From an uncultured Eubacterium sp. (lineage in GTDB: Bacteria; Bacillota; Clostridia; Oscillospirales; Acutalibacteraceae), in contig CAJTZJ010000005.1 in assembly GCA_910583925.1 (NCBI GenBank), positions 41,122-105,121 on the forward strand: a stretch of DNA of 64,000 nucleotides, given 5' to 3'. Within the stretch, counting starts at the first letter, position 1, and each line of letters begins with the position of its first letter. Under the pieces are notes generated by a model, which saw only the letters and a list, made by a program, of their open reading frames with translations, searched no databases and had not been told where the DNA came from. The position numbers and the translations under genes were made by a program. This document shows positions 47,016 to 55,595 of the stretch, piece after piece.

Positions 47016-47435
47016 ATGAACGAAATCAGATTTTTTGATAAGCTTCCCGAAGAAGCAAAACATATACGAATTACCGTTTTTGTTAACGAACAGGGCTTTT
47101 CAAATGAGCTTGATGAAATTGATAATACAGCAATCCACGCCTTGCTTTTTAAAGACGGACAGGCAGTAGCAACAGCAAGAATGTATACAAAAGACAACGG
47201 AAAATCCTTTTTCCTTGGCAGAATCGCTGTTTTAAAGGAATTCAGAGGTCTTGATTTGGGCACAGAAATTGTTAAAGCCATGTTTGAAAAAGCGAAAAGC
47301 CTCGGCGCAGAAAAATGCGAAATATCCGCACAATGCAGAGCTATGGAATTCTATAAAAAGCTCGGCTTTAAAGAAGACGGCGAAGCATATCTTGACGAAT
47401 ACTGCCCGCACATTCATATGGAAAAAAGCTTATGA
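47016..47435 (+). CDS. GNAT-family N-acetyltransferase
   Basis: This 139-residue acetyl-CoA-dependent acetyltransferase of the ElaA/YjcF kind has the N-terminal IRITVFVNEQGFSNELDEID, typical of that group. The acetyl-CoA-binding motif A is FLGRIAVLKEFRGLDLGTEIV (in parts), and C-E-I-S-A-Q-C-R-A-M-E-F-Y-K-K-L-G-F near the end. The substrate is unknown. GGTGA is 4 nt before the ATG. The stop overlaps the ATG of the GH30 gene (ATGA), so the two proteins are made together. Confidence 0.88.
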   Translation: MNEIRFFDKLPEEAKHIRITVFVNEQGFSNELDEIDNTAIHALLFKDGQAVATARMYTKDNGKSFFLGRIAVLKEFRGLDLGTEIVKAMFEKAKSLGAEKCEISAQCRAMEFYKKLGFKEDGEAYLDEYCPHIHMEKSL

Positions 47436-48814
47436 TTACCGTTGATTTAAAAAATGCCGAAAAAAGGCAGACATTAAAAGGCTTCGGCACATCATCATGC
47501 TGGTGGAGCCAGAATCTTTCGGATAAAACTACAATTGATGAAATATCAGATTTGCTCTATTCCGAAAAAGGTCTTAATCTTAATATTTACAGATACAACA
47601 TCGGCGGAGGATGGAACAGCAATAACTGCCGGGTTTCAAATCCATGGCGCAAATGCGAAAGCTTTCTCGTTTTCGATGACAAGAACGAAGACGAAAGCTA
47701 CAAAGGCGACGGATATGATTTTGGGAAAGACAAAAATGCCTATACCTTTATGAAGGCCTGCCTTGCAAAGGGAACTATTGATACCGTTATTCTGTTTGCA
47801 AACTCTCCCCACTATTCACTTACATCAAGCGGTCAGGCAAGCGGCAGTCTTATACACCACACCTGCAATCTGCCGAAAAGCAATTACAGAAGATTTGCTG
47901 AATACTTTTTGGATATAACAGAGCATTTTATCAAAGACGGAATACCTGTTTCATACATAAGCCCGATAAATGAACCGCAATGGAAATGGGGCGGAAGCAA
48001 TGTTTGGCAGGAGGGATGCCATTATGAGCCGGAAGAGGTTCGGGATGTATTTCATATATTCGCAGAAGAGCTTGAAAAACGAAATCTTGATATTAAACTA
48101 TACGGACCTGAAAGCGGAGAAATCGGCGGACTTACGGAAGAATACCTTAAGCTTTTCAAGAATGACAAATTGATTATGAAGCATCTGGGTGCTTTTGCAA
48201 TTCATTCCTATCACGCAGATAACAACACGGAAATCAGAAAAAGCTTTTACAGCAATATGGTTAAAACAAATCCCGATATACGCTTTGATATGAGCGAATG
48301 GTGTGAGCTGCCCTGCAAAAACGACACAAAATCAATCAAAGGAGCCTTAATAACCGCAAGAATTATAGGAAATGATTTATCTCTTTTAGGTGCAGAAAGC
48401 TGGACCGGTTGGGTTGCCGTTAATCAGATTACTGACGGAAAAGGGGACAGCAAAGATTACTCTGACGGGCTGATTTCGGCAACAAACGGTTTTAATTATT
48501 ATTACATAGCCAAAAGATATTATGGATTTCTTCACTTTTCAAAGTTTATAAAAATCGGTGCAAAAGTATTAAATACAGAATATGTATCTGACAACAAGCT
48601 GAATATTTACACTTTTATTAATCCTGACGGACAAAAAATTGCCGTTATTGTTAATGAAGGAAAAGCAGACGACATTATATTTTCAGCAGATGCAAAGCAC
48701 TGTGAAATATACTCAACAACCGCAAAAGAAAATTTCCATAAGGAATTCAGCGGAAACTTTAACAAAACAATTCACAGCAAAGCAGCATCCATAACTACGG
48801 TGATACTATGGTAA
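47432..48814 (+). CDS. Glycoside hydrolase family 30 enzyme, intracellular
   Basis: This 460-residue family 30 glycosidase (clan A TIM barrel plus C-terminal beta domain) resembles endo-beta-1,6-galactanase-type members: F-G-T-S-S-C-W-W near the start and NIGGGWNSNN (56-65). The acid/base is E181 in SPINEPQW and the nucleophile E289 in FDMSEW. A C-terminal beta-sandwich with VIVNEGKADDIIF follows the barrel. There is no signal peptide, so it acts in the cytoplasm on an imported oligosaccharide, whereas most family 30 enzymes are exported. It overlaps the acetyltransferase gene by 4 nt and trmO by 7 nt. Confidence 0.85.
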   Translation: MITVDLKNAEKRQTLKGFGTSSCWWSQNLSDKTTIDEISDLLYSEKGLNLNIYRYNIGGGWNSNNCRVSNPWRKCESFLVFDDKNEDESYKGDGYDFGKDKNAYTFMKACLAKGTIDTVILFANSPHYSLTSSGQASGSLIHHTCNLPKSNYRRFAEYFLDITEHFIKDGIPVSYISPINEPQWKWGGSNVWQEGCHYEPEEVRDVFHIFAEELEKRNLDIKLYGPESGEIGGLTEEYLKLFKNDKLIMKHLGAFAIHSYHADNNTEIRKSFYSNMVKTNPDIRFDMSEWCELPCKNDTKSIKGALITARIIGNDLSLLGAESWTGWVAVNQITDGKGDSKDYSDGLISATNGFNYYYIAKRYYGFLHFSKFIKIGAKVLNTEYVSDNKLNIYTFINPDGQKIAVIVNEGKADDIIFSADAKHCEIYSTTAKENFHKEFSGNFNKTIHSKAASITTVILW

Positions 48815-49485
48815 TAAATCCGATTGCAAAAATACAAAATGATTTTCCGTCTAAATTCGGTATACCCCGTCAAAGCGGAAGAATACCGGAGCTTACAGGC
48901 AAAATCATTTTTGAAAAAGAATTTAGATATGAAGATGCCTTCAGAGGGCTTGAACAGTTTTCTCATCTTTGGCTGATATGGGAATTTTCAGAAAATAAAA
49001 AGGATGACTGGAGCGCAACGGTTCGCCCGCCGAGACTTGGCGGCAACAAACGAATCGGCGTTTTTGCAACACGATCACCGTTTCGCCCAAATTCACTTGG
49101 GCTTTCCTGTGTTAAGCTTGAAGCCATAGAAAAGGATGAGAAATACGGAATTGTGCTTACTGTAAGCGGTGCGGACCTGATGAATAATACTCCGATATAC
49201 GATATTAAACCGTATATCCCCTATGCTGATTGTATTGAACAAGCGCAGGGAGGCTTTGCAGAAGAAAAGAAAGATTATAAAGCGGAGGTTGAAATACCCG
49301 AAAAGCTTTTGAATATCATTCCTGAAAATAAAAAAGAAGCACTAAAAAAAATACTTGAAGATGACCCTCGTCCGTCCTATAAAAAAGATATTGAAAAAGC
49401 CTACGGCTTTCCGTTTTCAGATTATGAAATCAAATTTATTGCTAAAGAAAATAAAATCATTGTTACGGATATAATTGAAAAATAA
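48808..49485 (+). CDS. trmO: tRNA (t6A37) N6-methyltransferase TrmO
   Basis: TrmO (YaeB/TsaA family) uses S-adenosylmethionine to methylate threonylcarbamoyl-adenosine 37 of threonine tRNA. The 225-residue protein has the central beta-barrel signature RIGVFATRSPFRPNSLGLS and the DIKPYIPY motif. A helical C-terminal extension follows. The ATG lies 7 nt inside the end of the GH30 gene, with GGTGA upstream. Confidence 0.93.
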   Translation: MVINPIAKIQNDFPSKFGIPRQSGRIPELTGKIIFEKEFRYEDAFRGLEQFSHLWLIWEFSENKKDDWSATVRPPRLGGNKRIGVFATRSPFRPNSLGLSCVKLEAIEKDEKYGIVLTVSGADLMNNTPIYDIKPYIPYADCIEQAQGGFAEEKKDYKAEVEIPEKLLNIIPENKKEALKKILEDDPRPSYKKDIEKAYGFPFSDYEIKFIAKENKIIVTDIIEK

Positions 49486-49538
49486 AAACTCAATCTTCCA
49501 ATCGCAAATCCTGTTAATTGAATATCGACATCAAAAAA

Positions 49539-49563
49539 ACAGCTATCCAAAACGGATAGCTGT
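49539..49563. terminator. Bidirectional terminator between trmO and ferredoxin
   Basis: ACAGCTATCC pairs perfectly with GGATAGCTGT around AAAAC, with A and T runs on both sides. Confidence 0.9.
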
Positions 49564-49583
49564 AATTTTTTGATTCAATCAAA

Positions 49584-49754
49584 TTAGTCCTCAGAAGGAG
49601 CGCCTACCGGGCAAACACTTGCACATGCACCACATGAAATGCAAGTATCAGCATCAATCACATATTTACCATCGCCTTCTGAAATAGCACCTACCGGGCA
49701 TTCACCTGCGCATGCACCGCAAGAAATGCAATCGTCTGAAATTTTGTATGCCAT
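49584..49754 (-). CDS. 2[4Fe-4S] ferredoxin, clostridial type
   Basis: This 56-residue electron carrier has two C-x2-C-x2-C-x3-C-P motifs (CISCGACAGECP and CISCGACASVCP), each binding one [4Fe-4S] cluster, arranged in the internal two-fold repeat of clostridial ferredoxins. Such proteins pass low-potential electrons from pyruvate:ferredoxin oxidoreductase and hydrogenase in anaerobes. AGGAGGTG lies 8 nt before the ATG. It is bounded by a terminator and has its own promoter. Confidence 0.97.
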   Translation of the reverse strand: MAYKISDDCISCGACAGECPVGAISEGDGKYVIDADTCISCGACASVCPVGAPSED

Positions 49755-49788
49755 CCTATAACACCTCCTGTATTAATATCTTAATATT

Positions 49789-49816
49789 AATATAACACAA
49801 TATTTTCAATTTGCAA
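49789..49816 (-). promoter_or_regulatory. Promoter of the ferredoxin gene
   Basis: On the minus strand TTGCAA (49811-49816), 16 nt and TATATT (49789-49794). Confidence 0.5.
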
Positions 49817-49839
49817 GAAAAATATACAGTTAGCTTTAA

Positions 49840-50712
49840 CTAATTTTTTTCAAGATGCTTAAGCATCTCAGCCTCCTGTCTGGAAATGCTCTGCTGTCTT
49901 CCCGCTTTGACAACAACAACCTCTTCTCTGTTTACAGTAACAGGTGCGCCGTCGGGATTACTGTCCAGCCTTACCTTAAGCCTGCCCGTTAAAAGAGAAA
50001 CATCAACAACCGTTCCCCTGCCCTCACGGAAATCTACCACAGAGCCCTTGCGCGGAGTAATTTTCTGAAGATAATCATATGAATTCTGTTCATATTTCAG
50101 ACAGCACATAAGCCTTCCGCAGGTTCCGCTGATTTTTCCCGGAGAAAGACTTAAGCCTTGCTCCTTTGCCATTTTTATTGAAACAGAATGAAAGTCATTA
50201 AGAAAAGTGGAGCAGCAGAATGGTCTTCCGCAGATACCCAGACCGCCGAGCATTTTTGATTCGTCCCTTACACCAATCTGGCGAAGTTCTATTCTTGAAT
50301 GGAATGTACCCGCCAAATCCTTCACAAGCTCTCTGAAATCCACTCTTGCCTCAGCAGTAAAATAGAATATTATCTTTGAGCCGTCAAATGTATATTCTAC
50401 ATTAGTAAGGCTCATATCAAGCTTATGCTCTTCGATCTTTTTAACGCAGATATCAAAAGCATTTTTTTCTTTCTGCTTGTTTTCTTCAACTACTCTCATA
50501 TCGGAATCGGTTGCAATTCGGATAACAGGCTTAAGAGGTGCAACGATTTCGTCATCCTCAATCTCCTTGTTCGCTTCAGCAACCACGCCGCATTCCACAC
50601 CGCGGGCAGTTTCAACAATAACCTGATCTCCCGCATTAATATTTAATTTGTTCGGATCAAAGAAATATACTTTTCCAGTATCTCTGAACCTGACTCCAAC
50701 AACCTGTGTCAT
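49840..50712 (-). CDS. ricT: PSP1-domain protein RicT (YaaT)
   Basis: RicT is a subunit of the Ric complex (RicA, RicF, RicT), which in Bacillus binds iron-sulfur clusters, assists RNase Y and affects sporulation and competence. The 290-residue protein has the PSP1 domain with six conserved cysteines in two groups (C161, C166, C167 in ICGRPFCC and C198, C203, C204 in TCGRLMCC). It is the third gene of darA-holB-ricT, an order like Bacillus yaaQ-yaaR-holB-yaaT but without yaaR. Confidence 0.93.
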   Translation of the reverse strand: MTQVVGVRFRDTGKVYFFDPNKLNINAGDQVIVETARGVECGVVAEANKEIEDDEIVAPLKPVIRIATDSDMRVVEENKQKEKNAFDICVKKIEEHKLDMSLTNVEYTFDGSKIIFYFTAEARVDFRELVKDLAGTFHSRIELRQIGVRDESKMLGGLGICGRPFCCSTFLNDFHSVSIKMAKEQGLSLSPGKISGTCGRLMCCLKYEQNSYDYLQKITPRKGSVVDFREGRGTVVDVSLLTGRLKVRLDSNPDGAPVTVNREEVVVVKAGRQQSISRQEAEMLKHLEKN

Positions 50713-50740
50713 TATATGTTCCTCCGAAGAGCAAAATGCT

Positions 50741-51724
50741 CTATAAATCTATTGCTCTGCGCAAGCTGTAGCAAATTTTTGTTGCAAGAAGCGCAGGATT
50801 GGCATTTTTATTTGCCATTATAATCAATTCATCTGCCGTATTATAAAGCTTGATAAGCATAGCATCCGTAAACTTTCTGGAAAGAGATTTAACGGCATCC
50901 CCTCTGCCCGAAAGATACTCCCCTGTTTTAGAGCCTATAACGGCATCTCTGAAAACGGATTTCAGTAAATTAAGCACCGTGCATATCTCATTTCTGCCTG
51001 AAAGTTTTGCCGTACACTTAATAAGCTCATATTCATTATCCGCAACAAGCGCTTTGCAGATATTGTTAACAAATTCTATTGTTTTCTGCATTTCTCCGCC
51101 GGCGATGCTTTCCTCTGCCCTGCCGATATTACCTTTAAAAGCAATAACAGCTTCAAGTGCAGTTGAAAAATCAACATCCTCATTCTTATTCGCAATCAGC
51201 TCTGCTCCCGAATTTGCATCAACTCCCTCAAGACTTAACACAACCGAACGGGACAAGACTGTTTCCAGCATCGATGATTTATTTTCTACAGTAAGAATAA
51301 AAACGGCATAGGACGGCGGCTCCTCAAGCACTTTTAAAAGTGCATTCTGGGCACTGTCATTCATAAAATGTGCATTACAGAGAATATAAACCTTATAATC
51401 AGCTTCATTAGGTGCAACATAAACATCATTGATAACATTTCTTACTGTTTCAACATGGAAAGACCTTGCGCCGCCCTTTGGCTTATATTCAAAAATATCC
51501 GGATGATAACCCTTTTCAGCCTTTTGACACTGAGTGCATTCATAGCATGGCTTGCTTACACCCGAACGACAGACAAGCGCAGCGGCTATTTCACGGGCAA
51601 GAGTTCTTTTTCCGATACCGGTTTCGCCCTCTAAAATTATAGCGTGGGGCAATCTGCCCGAATTCAATAAAAATGATATTTGCTCTTTTACTTTCTCATT
51701 TCCAAGAAAATGATTAAAATTCAT
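50741..51724 (-). CDS. holB: DNA polymerase III delta-prime subunit
   Basis: This is a clamp-loader subunit that helps load the sliding clamp at primer ends. The 327-residue AAA+ protein has GETGIGKRT in the P-loop position, the zinc module C-x8-C-x2-C-x2-C (SKPCYECTQC region with an upstream Cys), and the DSAQNALLKVLEEPP sensor region. Two nucleotides separate it from darA, with which it is cotranscribed. Confidence 0.93.
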   Translation of the reverse strand: MNFNHFLGNEKVKEQISFLLNSGRLPHAIILEGETGIGKRTLAREIAAALVCRSGVSKPCYECTQCQKAEKGYHPDIFEYKPKGGARSFHVETVRNVINDVYVAPNEADYKVYILCNAHFMNDSAQNALLKVLEEPPSYAVFILTVENKSSMLETVLSRSVVLSLEGVDANSGAELIANKNEDVDFSTALEAVIAFKGNIGRAEESIAGGEMQKTIEFVNNICKALVADNEYELIKCTAKLSGRNEICTVLNLLKSVFRDAVIGSKTGEYLSGRGDAVKSLSRKFTDAMLIKLYNTADELIIMANKNANPALLATKICYSLRRAIDL

Positions 51725-51726
51725 AA

Positions 51727-52050
51727 TTAAAACTTTCTGAAATCCTCAACATCAATAATAAAGCAAACTCCGCCGTATTCTTCAACATCAACAGGCTGTT
51801 TTAAAAGCGTGCCGGCTATCGTGCTGGCAACACCGTGCTGCCTGACAATTCTTTTTGTAACATTGCCTGAAAGTACTTCAAAAACTTCTTCAATCTTTTC
51901 CTGTTCTACACCAATAAATATGCAGGAATGGCCACCCTCAAGAAACTGACCTGTTGTGGAAATCTTAGTTGCAAAAAAGCCGGCTTTGCTTAATGCCTCT
52001 AAAACCTTTTCTATATCTTTGTTTGAGATAATTGTAATTAATAACTTCAA
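51727..52050 (-). CDS. darA: Cyclic di-AMP receptor DarA (PII-like)
   Basis: DarA (YaaQ, PstA) is a PII-like trimer that binds cyclic di-AMP, a second messenger tied to potassium and cell-wall homeostasis; its output partner is not established. The start is TTG 52050 (107 residues, reading M-K-L-L-I-T-I-I), which matches the usual N terminus. The GTG at 52059 is part of the AAGGAG site. The T-loop region (TTGQFLEGGHSCIFIGV) and the B-loop side (KRIVRQHGVASTIA) are present. Confidence 0.93.
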   Translation of the reverse strand: MKLLITIISNKDIEKVLEALSKAGFFATKISTTGQFLEGGHSCIFIGVEQEKIEEVFEVLSGNVTKRIVRQHGVASTIAGTLLKQPVDVEEYGGVCFIIDVEDFRKF

Positions 52051-52098
52051 TTTTTTCACTCCTTAAACTTAAAATAATCCCATTCTTTTCACCAGATA

Positions 52099-52128
52099 AT
52101 TATACTTTAAAAAAGGATTATTTTACAA
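52099..52128 (-). promoter_or_regulatory. Promoter of darA-holB-ricT
   Basis: On the minus strand TTGTAA (52123-52128), 18 nt and a perfect TATAAT (52099-52104). Confidence 0.55.
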
Positions 52129-52179
52129 TCTGTTCAATCCTAAATTAAAACAAAATTCACAATTCGTTAACTGTACATT

Positions 52180-53112
52180 TTAAATAACGGATGCAATTGC
52201 AACTATAATCGGCATTGACAAAACAGACAGCACGCTTGACTGTGCCGCTATTTCAGAGCCTAATGCAGCATCATTATCATACTTTGCAGCATACATTGCC
52301 GTATTCGTAGCCGTTGGAGCAGCAGATGAGATGATCATAGCAACAAGAAGATCGCCATGAACACCGCACAGCCTGAAAACGCCCATCATACAAAGCGGAA
52401 TTACTATCAGCCTTAAAAACGAAATCAGATAAAGCTCTTTTTTTATAATAATATTTTTGAAATTTGAATTTGCCAGAAAAGTACCGAAAACAATCATTGC
52501 CAGCGGTGAATTGATGCTGCCTACAAGCTGCATGGGATAATCAATAATATAAGGCACCTTAATCTGCAGTAAAAAAAGCGGTATGCCTATAATAACGGAA
52601 ATCGAGCCCGGATTTAAAATGATTTTCTTCAAATCTACCTTAGCCTTATGCCCGCTTATTTCATGAATACCATATGTAAATGCAATGATATTGAACATTC
52701 CAACATAAACTGCACAATAAAAAACACCCTCATTGCCTATAACACTCTGCGCAAGCGGAAGCGCAAGAAAAGCAGCATTTGAAAGAACCGTTGCATAGCG
52801 GTAAATTCCCCGTTCAAGCCTGCTGTATCTTTTTCTGAAAAAAACAGCAGCAATAATTATCCCGAAAGCATGCGTAGCAGCAGCACAGGCAAAGGCGATA
52901 AACAAGCCCTTGATATGCTCTTCTGTATACTCCATATTCATAAAGGTATGAATAATTGCAACAGGAAGTATGATATTAAAAAGTAAATCTATAACCTTTT
53001 TAGCACTTTTCTGAGGGAAAATACCCGTTTTATCAGCTACAAAGCCTACACCTGCAATAATATACAAAATAGAAACTTGAAGCGCTATTGTTTTTAAATT
53101 TTCATAAAACAA
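52180..53112 (-). CDS. AEC-family transporter (auxin efflux carrier-like)
   Basis: This 310-residue membrane protein of the AEC family, whose bacterial members move malate, malonate or amino acids, has about ten helices in two halves. It shows the conserved polar breaks N-x-x-L-P (here N-I-I-L-P-V, residues 46-51), SNAAFLALPLAQSV and a late SSAAPTATNT (about 269-278). The start is TTG with GAGGA 7 nt upstream. It lies 3 nt behind a membrane protein gene and downstream of citrate synthase, so an organic-acid substrate is a reasonable inference. Confidence 0.88.
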   Translation of the reverse strand: MFYENLKTIALQVSILYIIAGVGFVADKTGIFPQKSAKKVIDLLFNIILPVAIIHTFMNMEYTEEHIKGLFIAFACAAATHAFGIIIAAVFFRKRYSRLERGIYRYATVLSNAAFLALPLAQSVIGNEGVFYCAVYVGMFNIIAFTYGIHEISGHKAKVDLKKIILNPGSISVIIGIPLFLLQIKVPYIIDYPMQLVGSINSPLAMIVFGTFLANSNFKNIIIKKELYLISFLRLIVIPLCMMGVFRLCGVHGDLLVAMIISSAAPTATNTAMYAAKYDNDAALGSEIAAQSSVLSVLSMPIIVAIASVI

Positions 53113-53115
53113 AAT

Positions 53116-53937
53116 CTATTCCTCTTTCAATTTAATCATTCTGAATGACAGAGCAAAAGCAAAAACAGACATAAACAAATATGTAACCGTTGAAAAATCA
53201 GCATGGTATAACTCAGCACCGAAAAGAAGTACAATTATTCTCGGAACAGATAAGATAAAACAAAGCGCTCCGTAGGAAAGACCTGAAAAGCCAAGAGATC
53301 TCAGCTTTTTATAATCAGAATCCATACAGCCGATAAGCTTTATGAAAAACAGCATTCCGAAAACCAAAACTATAGAATGAAGAATTTTTTCCTCATCATA
53401 AATACCGTCATTATAATCAGAAAACACAGAAAACAAAACAAACAAATTCCAGATTAAAGGCACGGCATGATAATATTTGAAGCTTTTAAAATCATAACTA
53501 TCCGTTTTAAATGAAATACTCATCATAATAAAATAAAGGGCACATAATAAAGCGGATAATGCAGCCAAACAAATCGGAATAAAATAATTAAGCCTTGGTT
53601 CCGATACCTCTGTCAAATAATAATAGCAATTTACACATTTAAAAACAAAATCATAAAACATGGCTGTGCCTGCTGCTGCAGAAACGAAAAACAACAGCCT
53701 GCTTTTAAATTTGTAAAACGGATTTTTAAACGCTTTATTTTTCAGCAAAGCGGGAATCAATAAAATCAAGACAAGGCACGATATAAAAAACAAAGCAATC
53801 GTGCCTGTGCGATTATGATCTATAAAACCTGTTGAAGCGTCTGTCAGAAAAAATAACTGAATACATCTGAAAACCGTACAAAAAAGAAGAACTGCACCAA
53901 AAGCGGCTGAAAATACTTTGTTTAGAATTTTCGGCAC
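53116..53937 (-). CDS. Multi-pass membrane protein of unknown function
   Basis: This protein of about 273 residues has eight predicted membrane helices and very short loops. I do not recognise a family and see no catalytic motif. GTG 53937 is chosen because AAAGGAT lies about 10 nt upstream; GTG 53946 would be only 1 nt from it. It sits between citrate synthase (20 nt) and the AEC transporter (3 nt) on one strand, so it is probably cotranscribed with both. Confidence 0.65.
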   Translation of the reverse strand: MPKILNKVFSAAFGAVLLFCTVFRCIQLFFLTDASTGFIDHNRTGTIALFFISCLVLILLIPALLKNKAFKNPFYKFKSRLLFFVSAAAGTAMFYDFVFKCVNCYYYLTEVSEPRLNYFIPICLAALSALLCALYFIMMSISFKTDSYDFKSFKYYHAVPLIWNLFVLFSVFSDYNDGIYDEEKILHSIVLVFGMLFFIKLIGCMDSDYKKLRSLGFSGLSYGALCFILSVPRIIVLLFGAELYHADFSTVTYLFMSVFAFALSFRMIKLKEE

Positions 53938-53957
53938 AAATGCCACATCCTTTATAA

Positions 53958-55325
53958 TTATCTTTTGCTGAGCGGACTATATTCTCTTGCACCTGACACA
54001 CTCTTATAGGCAGGGCGGATAATCTTTTTGCTTGTTGAAAGCTCTTCTATTCTATGCGCACACCAGCCAACGATTCTGGCACTTGCAAAAAGCGGGGTAT
54101 ATAAATCCTCAGGGATTCCAAGCACCTTATAAACAAGACCCGAATACAAGTCAACATTGGCACATACATCATTTCCCTCGCCCTTCATTTCCTTAATAAG
54201 ACCGGGAGTAATTTTTTCAACATTTTCAAGTGTTAAAAATTCCTTTTCATAGCCTGCCTTATATGCAAGCTCACGGGCACTCTTTTTAAGAATAACAGCA
54301 CGAGGATCTGAAACCGTATAGACAGCATGACCCATTCCATAAATCAGACCAAGTCCATCGCCTGCTTCCTTATTCAAAATTTTAACAAGGTAATCCTTAA
54401 CCTGACCTTCATCGGTAGAATCGGGAACATTCGCAATAATCTCATTCATCATTCTGGCAGCGCTGATATTTGCTCCGCCGTGACGGGGTCCCTTTAAAGA
54501 ACCGAAACCTGCAGTTATAGCGGAATATGTATCGGTTCCGCTTGAGGTAAGAACTCTTGTTGAAAAGGTTGAGTTATTTCCTCCGCCGTGATCCGCATGA
54601 AGCATAAGCATAATATCAAGAAGCTTCGCTTCCTCATCCGTAAATTTTTTATTTGACCGAATCTGCGTTAATATATGCTCAGCAGTTGTCTGATCCTTAT
54701 TAACAGGATGAAGATACATGGACTTTCCGTCAAATACTCTTCTTTTAACCTGATACGCTGCAGTCATAATTGACGGAACCTGAGCAATAAGCTGCAGGCT
54801 CTGGCGAAGCACATTTGCAGTTGAAATATTATCGGGATCTTCATCATAGGAATAAAGACTCATAATACATCTTGCCATTTTATTCATAATGTCCTTTGAA
54901 GCATGCTTCATAATCATATCTTCAATAAAATCATCCGGAAGCTCACGGCATGCAGTCAACACCTCCTGAAGGGATGCAAGCTGATTTTCATTCGGAAGTT
55001 CGCCGAACAGAAGAAGCCAGATTACTTCTTCAAATCCAAATCTGTTTTCCTTTTGGCAATTTGAAACAATCTGATTAATATCATAGCCGCGATAGGAAAG
55101 CTTACCCTCTTTCGGAACAAGTTCTCCGTCAAGAATATAATATCCCTCAACAGAACAAATTCGTGTCAGACCTGCCATAACGCCGGTGCCGTCTTCATTT
55201 CTTAAACCTCTTTTAACATGATATCTTGAAAAATCGTCTTTGCTGATAGAGTTATTTTTTACAAGCTCTGTGCATAAACTTGAAATAGCATCCATAGAAA
55301 TCGGCGAAATATAATTTGCTGACAT
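53958..55325 (-). CDS. gltA: Citrate synthase
   Basis: The enzyme condenses oxaloacetate and acetyl-CoA to citrate, which in a fermentative clostridium feeds 2-oxoglutarate and glutamate synthesis. The protein has 455 residues from ATG 55325 (AGGAGAG upstream; the frame to 55424 runs through the promoter). The catalytic triad can be placed as H246 (HADHGGG), H333 (GMGHAVYT) and D392 (NVDLYSG). GPRHGGAN (279-286) is the substrate loop. The N-terminal 50 residues are longer than in the Bacillus CitZ type, as usual for this Firmicutes subgroup. No aconitase or isocitrate dehydrogenase is adjacent. Confidence 0.94.
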   Translation of the reverse strand: MSANYISPISMDAISSLCTELVKNNSISKDDFSRYHVKRGLRNEDGTGVMAGLTRICSVEGYYILDGELVPKEGKLSYRGYDINQIVSNCQKENRFGFEEVIWLLLFGELPNENQLASLQEVLTACRELPDDFIEDMIMKHASKDIMNKMARCIMSLYSYDEDPDNISTANVLRQSLQLIAQVPSIMTAAYQVKRRVFDGKSMYLHPVNKDQTTAEHILTQIRSNKKFTDEEAKLLDIMLMLHADHGGGNNSTFSTRVLTSSGTDTYSAITAGFGSLKGPRHGGANISAARMMNEIIANVPDSTDEGQVKDYLVKILNKEAGDGLGLIYGMGHAVYTVSDPRAVILKKSARELAYKAGYEKEFLTLENVEKITPGLIKEMKGEGNDVCANVDLYSGLVYKVLGIPEDLYTPLFASARIVGWCAHRIEELSTSKKIIRPAYKSVSGAREYSPLSKR

Positions 55326-55394
55326 ACACAAATCTCTCCTTACATAACAGTATTTTTCAAAAACAGCTATAGTAAACCATTTTAGTAACAAGTT

Positions 55395-55424
55395 ATTATA
55401 CATTATTTTAACCATTAAAGTCAA
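55395..55424 (-). promoter_or_regulatory. Promoter of citrate synthase
   Basis: On the minus strand TTGACT (55419-55424), 18 nt and a perfect TATAAT (55395-55400). The -35 box abuts the ribosome-binding site of the divergent small peptide gene. Confidence 0.65.
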
Positions 55425-55436
55425 GGAGGACAGAAA

Positions 55437-55595
55437 ATGAAAAAAGCACTCATCATTTTTGCAGTTTTATTTTTGGCAACACTTGCCATACCTGCAATAG
55501 CGGCATTTACAAAAACGCCTGCCGAAAATGCAAACGAGCTTGCAACTCTTTTTTCCGGCAGTGCAAATATTTCAACTTATTACTTTTTTAATTAA
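55437..55595 (+). CDS. Small secreted peptide, 52 residues, unknown function
   Basis: A short gene with AAGGAGG 7 nt before ATG 55437. The peptide has a clear export signal: MKKALIIFAVLFLATLAIPA then IAA, with an A-x-A cleavage site near residues 21-23. A mature part of about 29 residues follows, polar and then ending in the aromatic run STYYFFN. It lies between the divergent citrate synthase gene and the convergent gerC gene and shares the TTAA of its stop codon with the gerC stop. I do not recognise it. The strong ribosome-binding site and a proper signal peptide argue that it is real. The start of its transcript is unclear, as the upstream 20 bp hold the citrate synthase promoter. Confidence 0.65.
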   Translation: MKKALIIFAVLFLATLAIPAIAAFTKTPAENANELATLFSGSANISTYYFFN

